Below, piece by piece: positions 55,852 through 64,000 of a stretch of DNA of 64,000 bases. This DNA is from Bacteroidia bacterium. Its GTDB lineage: Bacteria > Bacteroidota > Bacteroidia > AKYH767-A > OLB10. Positions within the stretch are counted from its first letter, which is position 1; every line of letters starts with the position of its first letter. A program made the translations under genes and the position numbers. The notes beneath the pieces are model-generated. The model was given only the letters and a program-made list of their open reading frames with translations. It ran no database searches and was not told the origin of the DNA. Where the stretch lies: assembly GCA_020847635.1 (NCBI GenBank), contig JADLBQ010000084.1, forward strand, positions 1-64,000, given 5' to 3'.

Positions 55852-58800
55852 TTATCTATCCGTTGATATGACTTTACAGGAAACCTGCTCTTCATTCTGA
55901 TCAATTTTTACCAAGTAGATTCCGGCAGCCAGCCTCTCTGATATAGTCAGTGACTGAATTCCGCTGCTGACGTGAATCGTACGCCCGATAACTGTTTTTC
56001 CATTAAGATCAAAAACCCGTAATTGCGCTTTGGAATCATGGGTTGAATTAATATTCAATACAATTCCTGATGCTGATTCCTGCTGATGAACGGTAATCAC
56101 ATTTTTAACTTTACAGTTATTGACACGAATGGTTGAAAGTAATTTTTGCTGCCCGTTAAAATCAGTCTGGCTCAGACGATATACAATAACAGGTTGATTA
56201 CTAATCAGGTTATCAATAAATGAATAGTACTTTGCTGATGAAGTCGTTCCATTTCCTTTAATATTTGCTATTGAGATCAGATCACCGTTCTCCTCCTGTT
56301 TTTCAATTGTAAAGTAATCATTATTTACCTCAGCTGTGGATGACCACTCCAGTTTAACCTTATCATTTATGCAACGTGCATTAAAGGAACTTAGTTCAAC
56401 CGGCAATGGTGAGGTCGAACTTGATAAAGTCCACCAGGTTCCCAGAGCTGGAAGCCCACTTGCTAAGGTTGATACAGGTGTAGGATTGGTCTGAAAACCC
56501 TGAGCCGATTCCCATCCATTGTTGGCCGGCAGCCAGCGCTGGGCCCGCAGATTCAAAATGCTGCCAACTTCTGCCAAGGTAGCGTTGAAAGTAATGTCTG
56601 CTACTGGTGAGCCGGTTGTATGGATACTCCAAAACCGATCAACTGTAGATGCACTATTATCCGTTCCGGTCAGTGAATTAACATGAAGCACTCCGGGTGG
56701 ATAAGTCACGTTATTTGGTAACGTATGATAAGTACCTACACTTAAAGTTCCTGTGATTCCGGAAGTAGGTGCATAAATGAAGGGAATATATTCTGATGAA
56801 TTATAACCAAAGGGGATTTCATATAAACCACCAGGATTTGAAATAGACCATCTTAATAATCCACTGCCATCTTCTGTTTCACTTCTGATGTAACCCGTGT
56901 TACGAATAATGCTTGAATAATCTTCCATTGTGATTGGGCGGCCACCACCATTCGATGGGTTATGATCAGAATCAAGATTCAGCTCACCACGTTCAAGAGA
57001 TAAAGTTGTACGCACATACACCTCATTAGCTGCTTCAGGGAATACATAATTCACATCCGGGGTACCCTGATGATTAATTTCTAAAATTCCGTATTTATGA
57101 TCATTGGTTGTTGCTATTCCGTTTGGGATGCCGGTAATAGCCTGATTAACTGTACCGCAATATTCGACCGTACTCAGTGGATCAAGATAATAATCCATTC
57201 TGTTTAATCCCGAAATCATGGCATTGATGGTTGAAGGAGCTGACGAACCAGAATATAATCCACCGGTATGAGCGGTCCGGATTCTGGCATCCTCATTGAC
57301 GCTAACTCCTGAATAATAATTTGCCTGGGATCTTGCTACAATCTGCTGAGTCCCCATATTTAAAACTCCGTTTACCACCAATGTAGTGCGATCCGCTCTT
57401 GCAGATGACGCATGAGAGGCTATCTGTAAAGGCTGAATTGATGTATTTACGTTTAACGTAGATTCACCTGAAATAAGTTGCCTTACCTGCCTGATTTCAT
57501 GTGCTGAAGAAGTTCTGCTATAATTTACAATACCATTTCGGGCAAACAGGATATTCCCAAATTTAATAAAGCTGCTCAGATGATTTGCATGGGTTATTAT
57601 TCCAGTACCTCCCACTGTATAAGATGTACCATAGAAATTCAGATAATTCTCGGGATTGTCATTACCGGAATATGAATCAAAATTTAGTATACCCCCACTC
57701 TGGCTAAAATTTCCAAAAATTGTCAGCATAACTGAATCAGCTGTTACTGAATTGCGTGAATGAAAATTAACGGTTCCTCCGGTTTGAGTATAATTCCCCA
57801 TTACAATCATATCTGTCTTACCTGTATCCCATTTAAGATCTAAGTTACCGGCACTAACCAAAACATTTCCGGTAACTGAAACCACGGCATTTCCGCCTAT
57901 TGCTGAAGCAGTGAGATTACCTCCATTGACTATCAAATCACCAAATAAGCTCAACATGGAATTATGTGAATTACCATAACCTAATGTGGTTCCGGTAAAA
58001 AATATATCTCCCCCGCTTATTGAAGTCAAACCTGATACACCAAAATATTCATCACCGGATGATGCACTGCTGAGAAAATAACCGTCATTATTTAGTCCAC
58101 TACTAATAAAATTACCTCCAACGGTAAAGCTTAATCCGGCATTATTCACACCTGCCTGATTGACCAGGACAACCCGGTTTAAATTATTATAGAACTTCAT
58201 TTTAAAATCTCCCAGGCAGTTAACAATTACTGTTCTGCCATCGGTTACATTATTATCATGAAAATAAAGAAGGCCATTGTCAAAATCCAGAGATCCTATT
58301 GTTATGTTGGCAATACCATAATTCCCAACAGCCGGGTTTGTTGTTCCGTAAAACTTGCCGGCAACCATTTTTAGTGTATCTGTTACATTCAAAGTAATAT
58401 TCCCCAAACCAGCTGTCTGATAATACACTCCATCAGCAAGTGAGAAATTTCTACCCACGAAAACACTGACCGGTACTGTTGAGATGCTGTTAAACTGTCC
58501 GTACATGATTGAACTGGTTGAACTTAGATAAATATCCCGGCCGACAGAAGCATTTACAATACCATCTGACTGAGCCAATCGTAAAGAGCCTCTTAATATT
58601 TTTAAATCCCGTCCCACGGTTAATTGAAGTGTACCTGTACTCATCTGATTTCTAATAAAATAAAATATTGAATTAGCCCCATTCATATAGAAGTCTCCTG
58701 CTATATTTACCACTGCACTTCCGGTTGGATTAGAGCCTCCTATAATTTCATTATGTGCACCTCCGGTAATATTCAAATCAGTTGTTGAAAAAGTAACATT

Positions 58801-60246
58801 CCCTGCACCAGTCTCATTAAAACGGACAAACCCTGGATCTCCACTTATATTGGTATTCCCTGTAACCGTTACTGTTGCCGGCCCATTCATAACCCTATTC
58901 ACTCCAAAATTTCCTCCACTGATATTCAGATCACCATTTATCTGAATGTTGGTTGAACCGGTTTCAATACCGGTTGTTCCCAGCTGACCATTAAACTGAT
59001 GGCTGGTCGACAAATTCCCGTTCACAGTCCAATTAAGAACACCATGTGAGCGGTATAAAATGCTCGTTGCCAGTACATTCGTGCTATTATCAGTAAAGTT
59101 TCCGGTTGTTAATGTATAATCACGATTACTTCCGGCCTGGAACTGAATTGCTCCTGTTCCGCTAATTACCACATCATTCAGATTCAACAGTGTTGTCATG
59201 CCTTCTCCGCCATCCATAATCAGGGAACCTGCCGAAACCGTTAGTACTCCTTTAATTCGATCAGGAGCAAACATTCCTTTCTGATTCCATTTAACCAATG
59301 AACTACTAAAAGTCATATTGCCAAAATCTGAATTTATAGCTATCGCGAAGGGTACATTTTTATTGTACCAATCGTTTACAATAATGGTTGATGCAGGATC
59401 AAAATTCTCGGTACCGGCAAAAATGGAATTATTAGCGTTCTGATTGTTATTATGGGTGTACGTAGCCCCTGCATTTAATGTAAATAACCCCGATACGGTT
59501 ACCGGCTGAGTAGAAACTAAATTTCCACCCATGGTAATTGTAAGATCCTTCGCATTAGCTGCAATATCAGCAGTTACAGTATGAGCAATCACAATAACAG
59601 CCGGGCAAACTGGCGGAACTACTCCACCAGACCAGGTTGCAGGTGATGACCATAATCCATCAGCAGCGGTTGTAAAAACTGAAAACCCGGCATCTGAAGT
59701 AAGATCTCCATGATTTACACCAGCTCCAGGATTATCACCGGTAATAATTGCGGTACCTCCAGCGGAAGTCCGGAGAATCTGGCCTGCTGCCATCATGGAT
59801 AAACCCCTGGCTTGTACATTACTAATTGTTAGTTTATCAAGCTTATTTGTACCAGAAACTGAAAATGTAACTGTTATTGTGGTTGATGTTACTGCTATGG
59901 AAGCCGAGGTAATATTTCGCCCTGCTTGAAAGCTAACGGTTCCTATTCCCGGATTGAATTGAAAATTAGCAGGAGCAGTAAGAATGAATGTAGCATTGGT
60001 TTGTGGAGAAGCAAAATCTGTCATTGCTGCTTCGGAAATAACGATATTGCCAATTTCTGAATAGGGAAGCGGTGTCACAGCCTTGCAAGTTCCTGAAGTA
60101 GCCGGACTTACAATTACAGCTGCATTTGTCTGATAAGAGAACAGAAGCTTTATTAACAACCAGACAAAGAAGGTGATTCTTATCCTCCTTTGTAACTGGC
60201 TAACCGATTGGCATTGACTTTGAAAAGAATATGTAAATGTTTTCAT
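55852..60246 (-). CDS. giant T9SS type A sorted beta-helix-like surface protein
   Basis: About 1464 residues from the ATG at 60246. An upstream ATG would add 12 residues. Long n-region, hydrophobic segment and cleavage near FSYQTNAA. The body repeats short Gly/Asn/Ser-rich beta units of the kind TVTGNTNISGDPGFVRF or INGDLNISGGNF, many times, which suggests a right-handed beta-solenoid. The C-terminal 90 residues (about 1375-1464; LRVFDLNGKTVIGRTI...AGIYLVKIDQNEEQ) are a T9SS type A sorting domain. A secreted or surface protein of unknown ligand. Upstream by 99 nt of an unrelated exported protein. Confidence 0.85.
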   Translation of the reverse strand: MKTFTYSFQSQCQSVSQLQRRIRITFFVWLLIKLLFSYQTNAAVIVSPATSGTCKAVTPLPYSEIGNIVISEAAMTDFASPQTNATFILTAPANFQFNPGIGTVSFQAGRNITSASIAVTSTTITVTFSVSGTNKLDKLTISNVQARGLSMMAAGQILRTSAGGTAIITGDNPGAGVNHGDLTSDAGFSVFTTAADGLWSSPATWSGGVVPPVCPAVIVIAHTVTADIAANAKDLTITMGGNLVSTQPVTVSGLFTLNAGATYTHNNNQNANNSIFAGTENFDPASTIIVNDWYNKNVPFAIAINSDFGNMTFSSSLVKWNQKGMFAPDRIKGVLTVSAGSLIMDGGEGMTTLLNLNDVVISGTGAIQFQAGSNRDYTLTTGNFTDNSTNVLATSILYRSHGVLNWTVNGNLSTSHQFNGQLGTTGIETGSTNIQINGDLNISGGNFGVNRVMNGPATVTVTGNTNISGDPGFVRFNETGAGNVTFSTTDLNITGGAHNEIIGGSNPTGSAVVNIAGDFYMNGANSIFYFIRNQMSTGTLQLTVGRDLKILRGSLRLAQSDGIVNASVGRDIYLSSTSSIMYGQFNSISTVPVSVFVGRNFSLADGVYYQTAGLGNITLNVTDTLKMVAGKFYGTTNPAVGNYGIANITIGSLDFDNGLLYFHDNNVTDGRTVIVNCLGDFKMKFYNNLNRVVLVNQAGVNNAGLSFTVGGNFISSGLNNDGYFLSSASSGDEYFGVSGLTSISGGDIFFTGTTLGYGNSHNSMLSLFGDLIVNGGNLTASAIGGNAVVSVTGNVLVSAGNLDLKWDTGKTDMIVMGNYTQTGGTVNFHSRNSVTADSVMLTIFGNFSQSGGILNFDSYSGNDNPENYLNFYGTSYTVGGTGIITHANHLSSFIKFGNILFARNGIVNYSRTSSAHEIRQVRQLISGESTLNVNTSIQPLQIASHASSARADRTTLVVNGVLNMGTQQIVARSQANYYSGVSVNEDARIRTAHTGGLYSGSSAPSTINAMISGLNRMDYYLDPLSTVEYCGTVNQAITGIPNGIATTNDHKYGILEINHQGTPDVNYVFPEAANEVYVRTTLSLERGELNLDSDHNPSNGGGRPITMEDYSSIIRNTGYIRSETEDGSGLLRWSISNPGGLYEIPFGYNSSEYIPFIYAPTSGITGTLSVGTYHTLPNNVTYPPGVLHVNSLTGTDNSASTVDRFWSIHTTGSPVADITFNATLAEVGSILNLRAQRWLPANNGWESAQGFQTNPTPVSTLASGLPALGTWWTLSSSTSPLPVELSSFNARCINDKVKLEWSSTAEVNNDYFTIEKQEENGDLISIANIKGNGTTSSAKYYSFIDNLISNQPVIVYRLSQTDFNGQQKLLSTIRVNNCKVKNVITVHQQESASGIVLNINSTHDSKAQLRVFDLNGKTVIGRTIHVSSGIQSLTISERLAAGIYLVKIDQNEEQVSCKVISTDR

Positions 60247-60345
60247 ATCTGCATTTTTCAATATAGAACGCATCCAGTTCATTTCAGATATCCTTCAATT
60301 AGCCGATTCTTACAGATGTAAGACTTGATCCTGAAAATAGCTACA

Positions 60346-61656
60346 TTATTTACTTAATAAGAGGAGATTATAGATAAGCATATAATCCAGACCGTTGTAT
60401 CTACCTGGAAAATGAGGAAGATCTTGTTTTCTTCGTTGCGGATGGTTAATTAACGTTGTAGATGACCACCAGAATCCACCGTTAGCCCGTGTACCAAAAT
60501 TATAAGGCCCCTCTTTTGGTGCAAGTTTTAATATTTCAAAATAATTCGTGTGGTCCGAGACAGAGTTTGCTGTAGGGTTCAGTGTCGTATAAAGCAAGGG
60601 TATAAAAATCCATTCATAGGGGGGAAATGCATAGCTCAGTCTTATGATTCTCTCCAGCCTATTTTTCCTTTTTCCAGTAAGTGATTCAAGCAATAAAGTT
60701 TTAAACCCTTCGGAACGGTTAAAAAAGAATATTGGCCGGAAACCACTCCATGATAACTGATAAATCAATTTGGCGGCAAAATAGGAGACTCCCTTTTTAC
60801 CCTTATAAGCTTCTCCGGTAATTGCCTGCCGGATGTAATTTAACGGAATAGCATAGGTCCAGGCATTATTTCCTGTTTTAACTTTTTTACCGGAAGGAAG
60901 CCTGACTCTCCAATTAGAAGGGAAATTTGATTTCGATTCAGTGTGTATCCAGTTAAGGATCCTGTTGGTAATGTTTCTTGCCTCATCGGCAAATCCAGTT
61001 TCAGTATCAAAAAAGGGATGATCTGACTTAACTGAATCCGGAATAGAAAATACAACCAGTTTCATAGCCATCAGCAAATGAAAAACCTGATCTTTGCTCA
61101 TAGCAAAAAGTCGGGTATTCCCTTGGGTATAGTTTAAGAATTCGGAAGTAATATTAGTCACTTCACTTGCCGGTTTGTTTAACTTTTGAATTGCATCCAT
61201 TCTCTTTTGTGGTTCAGCCACAAATCCAGCTCCGGCATCACTGCGAATAAAAAATCCATTTAATGCCGATGGAGATCCGAAGCACGTATCACCATAATAA
61301 TCAAGCCGGTTAAAAGCTTCCAGTGCATAATACAACTCATTCAGCGTCTTTCGCTGGTCTTGAGAATTCTTCTCCAGAAGTTTAGACTCGGTGGCTAACA
61401 CTGCAATGTAATGTGCAAGGTCAATGGTTCCGTCACCCCATTTGATGGTTGTATTGCCTTTGTATTGATGATCATAAGTATTTCGCATCGAAGCCGGCAG
61501 TGAGCAGCCAGGACCTTCTCCCTGGCAGATCATAAACTGCTCTGTCAATCTATTACGATAACTCCAGTATTTTTCTGAAAGCTCAGGAAACAAATCATAT
61601 TGAGCATAAGAAAACAGACTAACCAGCAACAGACAAAAAAGGGGAATGAAACGCAT
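60346..61656 (-). CDS. exported protein of unknown function
   Basis: About 436 residues. The ATG at 61656 gives the signal peptide MRFIPLFCLLLVSLFSYAQ; a TTG 15 nt upstream is not needed. The mature protein is helix-rich and has conserved-looking stretches (QFMICQGEGPGCSLPASMRN, TIKWGDGTIDLAHYIAVLATE, RLDYYGDTCFGSPSALNGFFIRSDAGAG) and ends near GRYNGLDYMLIYNLLLL, with scattered Trp and Tyr. The helical character and DLAHYIAVLATE suggest an alpha/alpha-barrel, but I do not recognise a family. Lies between metK and the giant T9SS protein. Confidence 0.6.
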   Translation of the reverse strand: MRFIPLFCLLLVSLFSYAQYDLFPELSEKYWSYRNRLTEQFMICQGEGPGCSLPASMRNTYDHQYKGNTTIKWGDGTIDLAHYIAVLATESKLLEKNSQDQRKTLNELYYALEAFNRLDYYGDTCFGSPSALNGFFIRSDAGAGFVAEPQKRMDAIQKLNKPASEVTNITSEFLNYTQGNTRLFAMSKDQVFHLLMAMKLVVFSIPDSVKSDHPFFDTETGFADEARNITNRILNWIHTESKSNFPSNWRVRLPSGKKVKTGNNAWTYAIPLNYIRQAITGEAYKGKKGVSYFAAKLIYQLSWSGFRPIFFFNRSEGFKTLLLESLTGKRKNRLERIIRLSYAFPPYEWIFIPLLYTTLNPTANSVSDHTNYFEILKLAPKEGPYNFGTRANGGFWWSSTTLINHPQRRKQDLPHFPGRYNGLDYMLIYNLLLLSK

Positions 61657-61689
61657 CACTCCCCAAATCAATTGAATGTTTTCAAATTA

Positions 61690-62949
61690 TCAAAGACTAA
61701 ATTTCTTTTTAACTTCCTTCAGATAATTCAGTTCTTCCCATGGAAACAATTTAACTTTAACCTTCTTCTCATTGTAATTTCCTTTGTTAAAGATCTTAAC
61801 AATTTCCCTGGGCTTTCTTCCCATATGTCCATAAGAAGCCGTTTCAAAATAGATGGGGGTACGGAGTCTAAACCGCTTTTCAATAAAATAAGGGCGCATA
61901 TCAAATTCTTTCATTCTTGATATTACCTTGGCAATTTCAGCATCGGTCTTATTAATTTTTGCTGATCCGTATGTATTAATAAAAAGACCCACAGGCCTTG
62001 CAATTCCAATTGCATAAGCAACCTGAACCAGTGCTTCTGAACAAACACCGGCTGCAACCAGATGCTTGGCTATATGGCGTGCGGCATAAGCTGCTGAACG
62101 GTCAACTTTCGAAGGATCTTTACCTGAAAAGGCTCCGCCTCCATGTGCTCCTTTTCCACCGTAGGTATCAACAATAATTTTTCTGCCTGTTAAACCGGTA
62201 TCACCGTGTGGACCGCCAATAACAAATTTGCCAGTCGGGTTTATATGATATTTAATATTAGGATTAAAGAGTTTCTGAACCCGCTTAGGTAAATGCCTTT
62301 TGACTCTGGGTATCAGAATATGAATCACATCGTCTTTAATCAGTTTTCGCATGGCCATTTCATTGTCAAAATCATCATGCTGAGTTGAAATTACAATGGA
62401 ATCAATTCTTACCGGCTTTTTATGATCATTGTACTCAATAGTGACCTGTGATTTACTGTCAGGTCTGAGGTATTTCATTACTTTACCTTCTTTGCGTATT
62501 TCAGCAAGTTCGCGAAGAAGAATATGAGCCAGCTCAAGTGCTAACGGCATATAATTATCTGTTTCACTGCAGGCATAGCCAAACATCATTCCCTGATCAC
62601 CAGCTCCCTGATCTTCCGGCCTTTTTCTTTCGACTCCCTGGTTGATGTCTGATGACTGTTCATGAATAGCCGAAAAGACACCACAGGAATCTGCTTCAAA
62701 CATGTATTCGCTTTTTGTATAGCCTATTTTCCGGATTACCTCACGGGCAATACTCTGAACATCGAGGTACGCTTTTGACTTTACTTCACCAGCTAATACA
62801 ACCTGTCCGGTTGTTACCAGTGTTTCACAGGCAACTTTACTTTTAGGATCGTAAGCAAGAAAATGATCAATTAATGCATCACTGATCTGATCGGCAACTT
62901 TATCAGGATGACCTTCTGAGACAGATTCTGATGTAAATAAATATGGCAT
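61690..62949 (-). CDS. metK: S-adenosylmethionine synthase
   Basis: 419 residues from the ATG at 62949 ([25 protein letters not shown], the standard MetK start); a longer reading frame upstream overlaps the promoter and is not used. Signature [13 protein letters not shown] and [27 protein letters not shown] are present. It makes SAM from methionine and ATP. gldA lies just upstream, 51 nt away. I see no room for a SAM riboswitch in that gap. Confidence 0.97.
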   Translation of the reverse strand: MPYLFTSESVSEGHPDKVADQISDALIDHFLAYDPKSKVACETLVTTGQVVLAGEVKSKAYLDVQSIAREVIRKIGYTKSEYMFEADSCGVFSAIHEQSSDINQGVERKRPEDQGAGDQGMMFGYACSETDNYMPLALELAHILLRELAEIRKEGKVMKYLRPDSKSQVTIEYNDHKKPVRIDSIVISTQHDDFDNEMAMRKLIKDDVIHILIPRVKRHLPKRVQKLFNPNIKYHINPTGKFVIGGPHGDTGLTGRKIIVDTYGGKGAHGGGAFSGKDPSKVDRSAAYAARHIAKHLVAAGVCSEALVQVAYAIGIARPVGLFINTYGSAKINKTDAEIAKVISRMKEFDMRPYFIEKRFRLRTPIYFETASYGHMGRKPREIVKIFNKGNYNEKKVKVKLFPWEELNYLKEVKKKFSL

Positions 62950-62976
62950 AGCTGTAATATTTTTATAAACTGGCCG

Positions 62977-62984
62977 CAAATGTA
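62977..62984 (-). promoter_or_regulatory. -7 promoter element for metK
   Basis: TACATTTG (TAnnTTTG) on the reverse strand ends 27 nt before the metK ATG, inside the 51-nt gap after gldA. Confidence 0.5.
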
Positions 62985-63000
62985 AGCAACCGTAACTCAA

Positions 63001-63912
63001 TCATTGGGAAGTCAGTAAATGAAAGATATCTTCAAGCCTGCTTTCTTCCATGGCAAGCGACAGAATGAGTAGGTTTTGCTCATTGGCAAATCGTGCAAGG
63101 GCTGGACGGATATCTTCATTACCCTTCGAAGTGATTTTCCACTTATTCTCCCCATTTTGTTCTGCTGATTTAATAAAGTCAAGACTTTTCAACTCATCCG
63201 CTTTTAACTGCCTGTCAAACTCAATCAGAAAAACTTTCTCAGGTCGCGACTGCTTTCTCAGAATTTCAACCGGATCATCTGCAACTATATTTCCTTTATT
63301 AATAATTATTACCCTGCTACAAAGTGCTTCAACTTCCTGCATGATATGTGTAGAAAGGATTACTGTTTTCTCTTTTCCTGCATTTTTAATCAGTTGTCTG
63401 ATTTCAATCAGCTGGTTTGGATCCAGTCCTGATGTAGGCTCATCCAGAATTAACACTTTCGGATCATGAATTAATGCCTGGGCAATCCCCACCCGCTGCT
63501 TATAGCCTTTACTTAGTTCACCAATCTTTTTCCGTTGTTCAGCACTAAGGCCGGTAAGTTCAATCATCTCTTCAACCCGCTTCTTGATTGACCTTGACGG
63601 AAGATGAATCCCTGCCACAAAGCCCAGATATTCTTTTACATACATATCGTAATACAGCGGATTTTGTTCCGGCAGATAGCCCACCTGTCTTCTGACCGCA
63701 ATTGAATCTTCTCTGATATCCTTTTCATTGACCTTTACTATTCCTGAAGATGCTGGGATGTAGCAACTGATTATTTTCATCAGTGTTGACTTACCTGCTC
63801 CATTCGGACCAAGTAATCCCACCACTTCCCCTGAGTTAATTTCAAAACTCACCCGGTCAAGGGCCTTCTGACTTCCATAAAGCTTGGTTACTTCCTGAAC
63901 AAAAACTGACAT
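63001..63912 (-). CDS. gldA: gliding-motility ABC transporter ATP-binding protein GldA
   Basis: 303 residues. ABC ATPase with Walker A LLGPNGAGKSTLMK, Q-loop YLPEQNPLYYDMYVKEYLGFVAGIHL, signature LSKGYKQRVGIAQAL, Walker B VLILDEPTSGLDPNQ and His in ILSTHIMQEVE. The segment YLPEQNPLYYDMYVKEYL and the C-terminal 80-residue extension are typical of GldA, which pairs with GldF and GldG in gliding Bacteroidetes. gldF and gldG are not visible. Gliding is inferred and does not prove motility; similar ABC proteins occur in non-gliders. Confidence 0.8.
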   Translation of the reverse strand: MSVFVQEVTKLYGSQKALDRVSFEINSGEVVGLLGPNGAGKSTLMKIISCYIPASSGIVKVNEKDIREDSIAVRRQVGYLPEQNPLYYDMYVKEYLGFVAGIHLPSRSIKKRVEEMIELTGLSAEQRKKIGELSKGYKQRVGIAQALIHDPKVLILDEPTSGLDPNQLIEIRQLIKNAGKEKTVILSTHIMQEVEALCSRVIIINKGNIVADDPVEILRKQSRPEKVFLIEFDRQLKADELKSLDFIKSAEQNGENKWKITSKGNEDIRPALARFANEQNLLILSLAMEESRLEDIFHLLTSQ

Positions 63913-63925
63913 AACTTAAAGTGCT

Positions 63926-63933
63926 CAAAAATA
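63926..63933 (-). promoter_or_regulatory. -7 promoter element for gldA
   Basis: TATTTTTG (TAnnTTTG) on the reverse strand ends 13 nt before the gldA ATG. The last 67 bp of the window (63934-64000) show no further feature. Confidence 0.45.
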
Positions 63934-64000
63934 AGCGTTCATCAGGGATGCTATTGTGAATAAAAAAATTTTACCCATATAAGTCCTAATTATCTGATGA

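Noticed and set aside
62950-63000. SAM riboswitch before metK
   Set aside because: Only 51 nt separate gldA and metK and they hold a -7 promoter box at 27 nt; no space for a known SAM-binding aptamer.
1-64000. CRISPR array, transposase, prophage or integrase
   Set aside because: Reading both strands I found no regularly spaced identical repeats, no transposase or integrase motifs and no phage structural genes. The single holin-like gene is a chromosomal PF04020 family member.

Overview
The window looks like chromosomal DNA from a member of the Bacteroidota (Flavobacteriia/Sphingobacteriia/Chitinophagia-like, free-living). The evidence is: Bacteroidetes-type promoter motifs (TAnnTTTG) in front of many genes, little use of Shine-Dalgarno sites, type IX secretion (T9SS) C-terminal sorting domains on three large exported proteins, a GldA-type gliding ABC ATPase, a two-component sensor with a Reg_prop propeller and Y_Y_Y domain, and a TonB-dependent receptor with a carboxypeptidase-like N-terminal domain. 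Base composition is AT-rich and fairly even. I see no rRNA, CRISPR array, insertion sequence or prophage. One tRNA (Gln, TTG anticodon) is present.

Layout. 1-93: start of dapB (reverse), cut by the window edge. 218-3198: a forward three-gene metal cluster (heavy-metal-binding lipoprotein, Cys-rich small protein, TonB receptor). 3200-5480: reverse set of a small lipoprotein, an alkyltransferase-like protein without the catalytic cysteine, and an ALDH7-type aldehyde dehydrogenase. 5565-7280: ICMT-type methyltransferase, accA, tRNA-Gln. 7348-12253: tightly packed reverse operon (methyltransferase, DPP-IV-like peptidase, LpxL-like acyltransferase, GNAT protein). 12513-13966: forward secreted VWA protein and small holin-4-like membrane protein. 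13972-17583: reverse uvrB with two unknown exported or membrane proteins. 17605-22489: reverse exopolysaccharide operon (Wza-like, Wzc-like tyrosine kinase, RfbC, WecA-like). 22638-25109: PIG-L deacetylase. 25118-32854: a 2578-residue PKD/Ig-like repeat protein with a type B (gliding-type) sorting domain. 33215-34625: yebC and psd. 34864-36197: lipoprotein, and a histone-H1-like basic protein with an acidic tail. 36261-39890: NarL-type regulator and its sensor kinase. 39981-41120: glycosyltransferase. 41127-45936: large TPR protein with an outer-membrane barrel partner. 46184-47930: comB-like phosphatase and zinc phospholipase-C-like protein. 48093-50941: rplS, trmD and a T9SS-exported alpha/beta hydrolase-like protein. 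51011-54436: SRPBCC protein, fatty-acid desaturase, DEAD-box helicase. 54574-55845: conserved secreted protein often labelled asparagine synthetase B. 55852-61656: a second giant T9SS protein and an unknown exported protein. 61690-63912: metK and gldA.

Themes. Much of the coding capacity serves the cell envelope: polysaccharide export, lipid A/phospholipid and fatty-acid enzymes, outer-membrane receptors, and T9SS-exported surface proteins. The T9SS machine itself is not in the window. The most interesting signals are: promoter -7 boxes that end only 4-5 nt before securely placed start codons (leaderless-type transcripts at accA and uvrB); an in-frame hexanucleotide tract encoding the Tyr-rich kinase tail; an exported alpha/beta hydrolase whose nucleophile serine appears to be glycine; the histone-like protein; and the TPR/barrel and VWA/holin-like pairs of unknown function. 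I did not find a clearly new multi-gene system.
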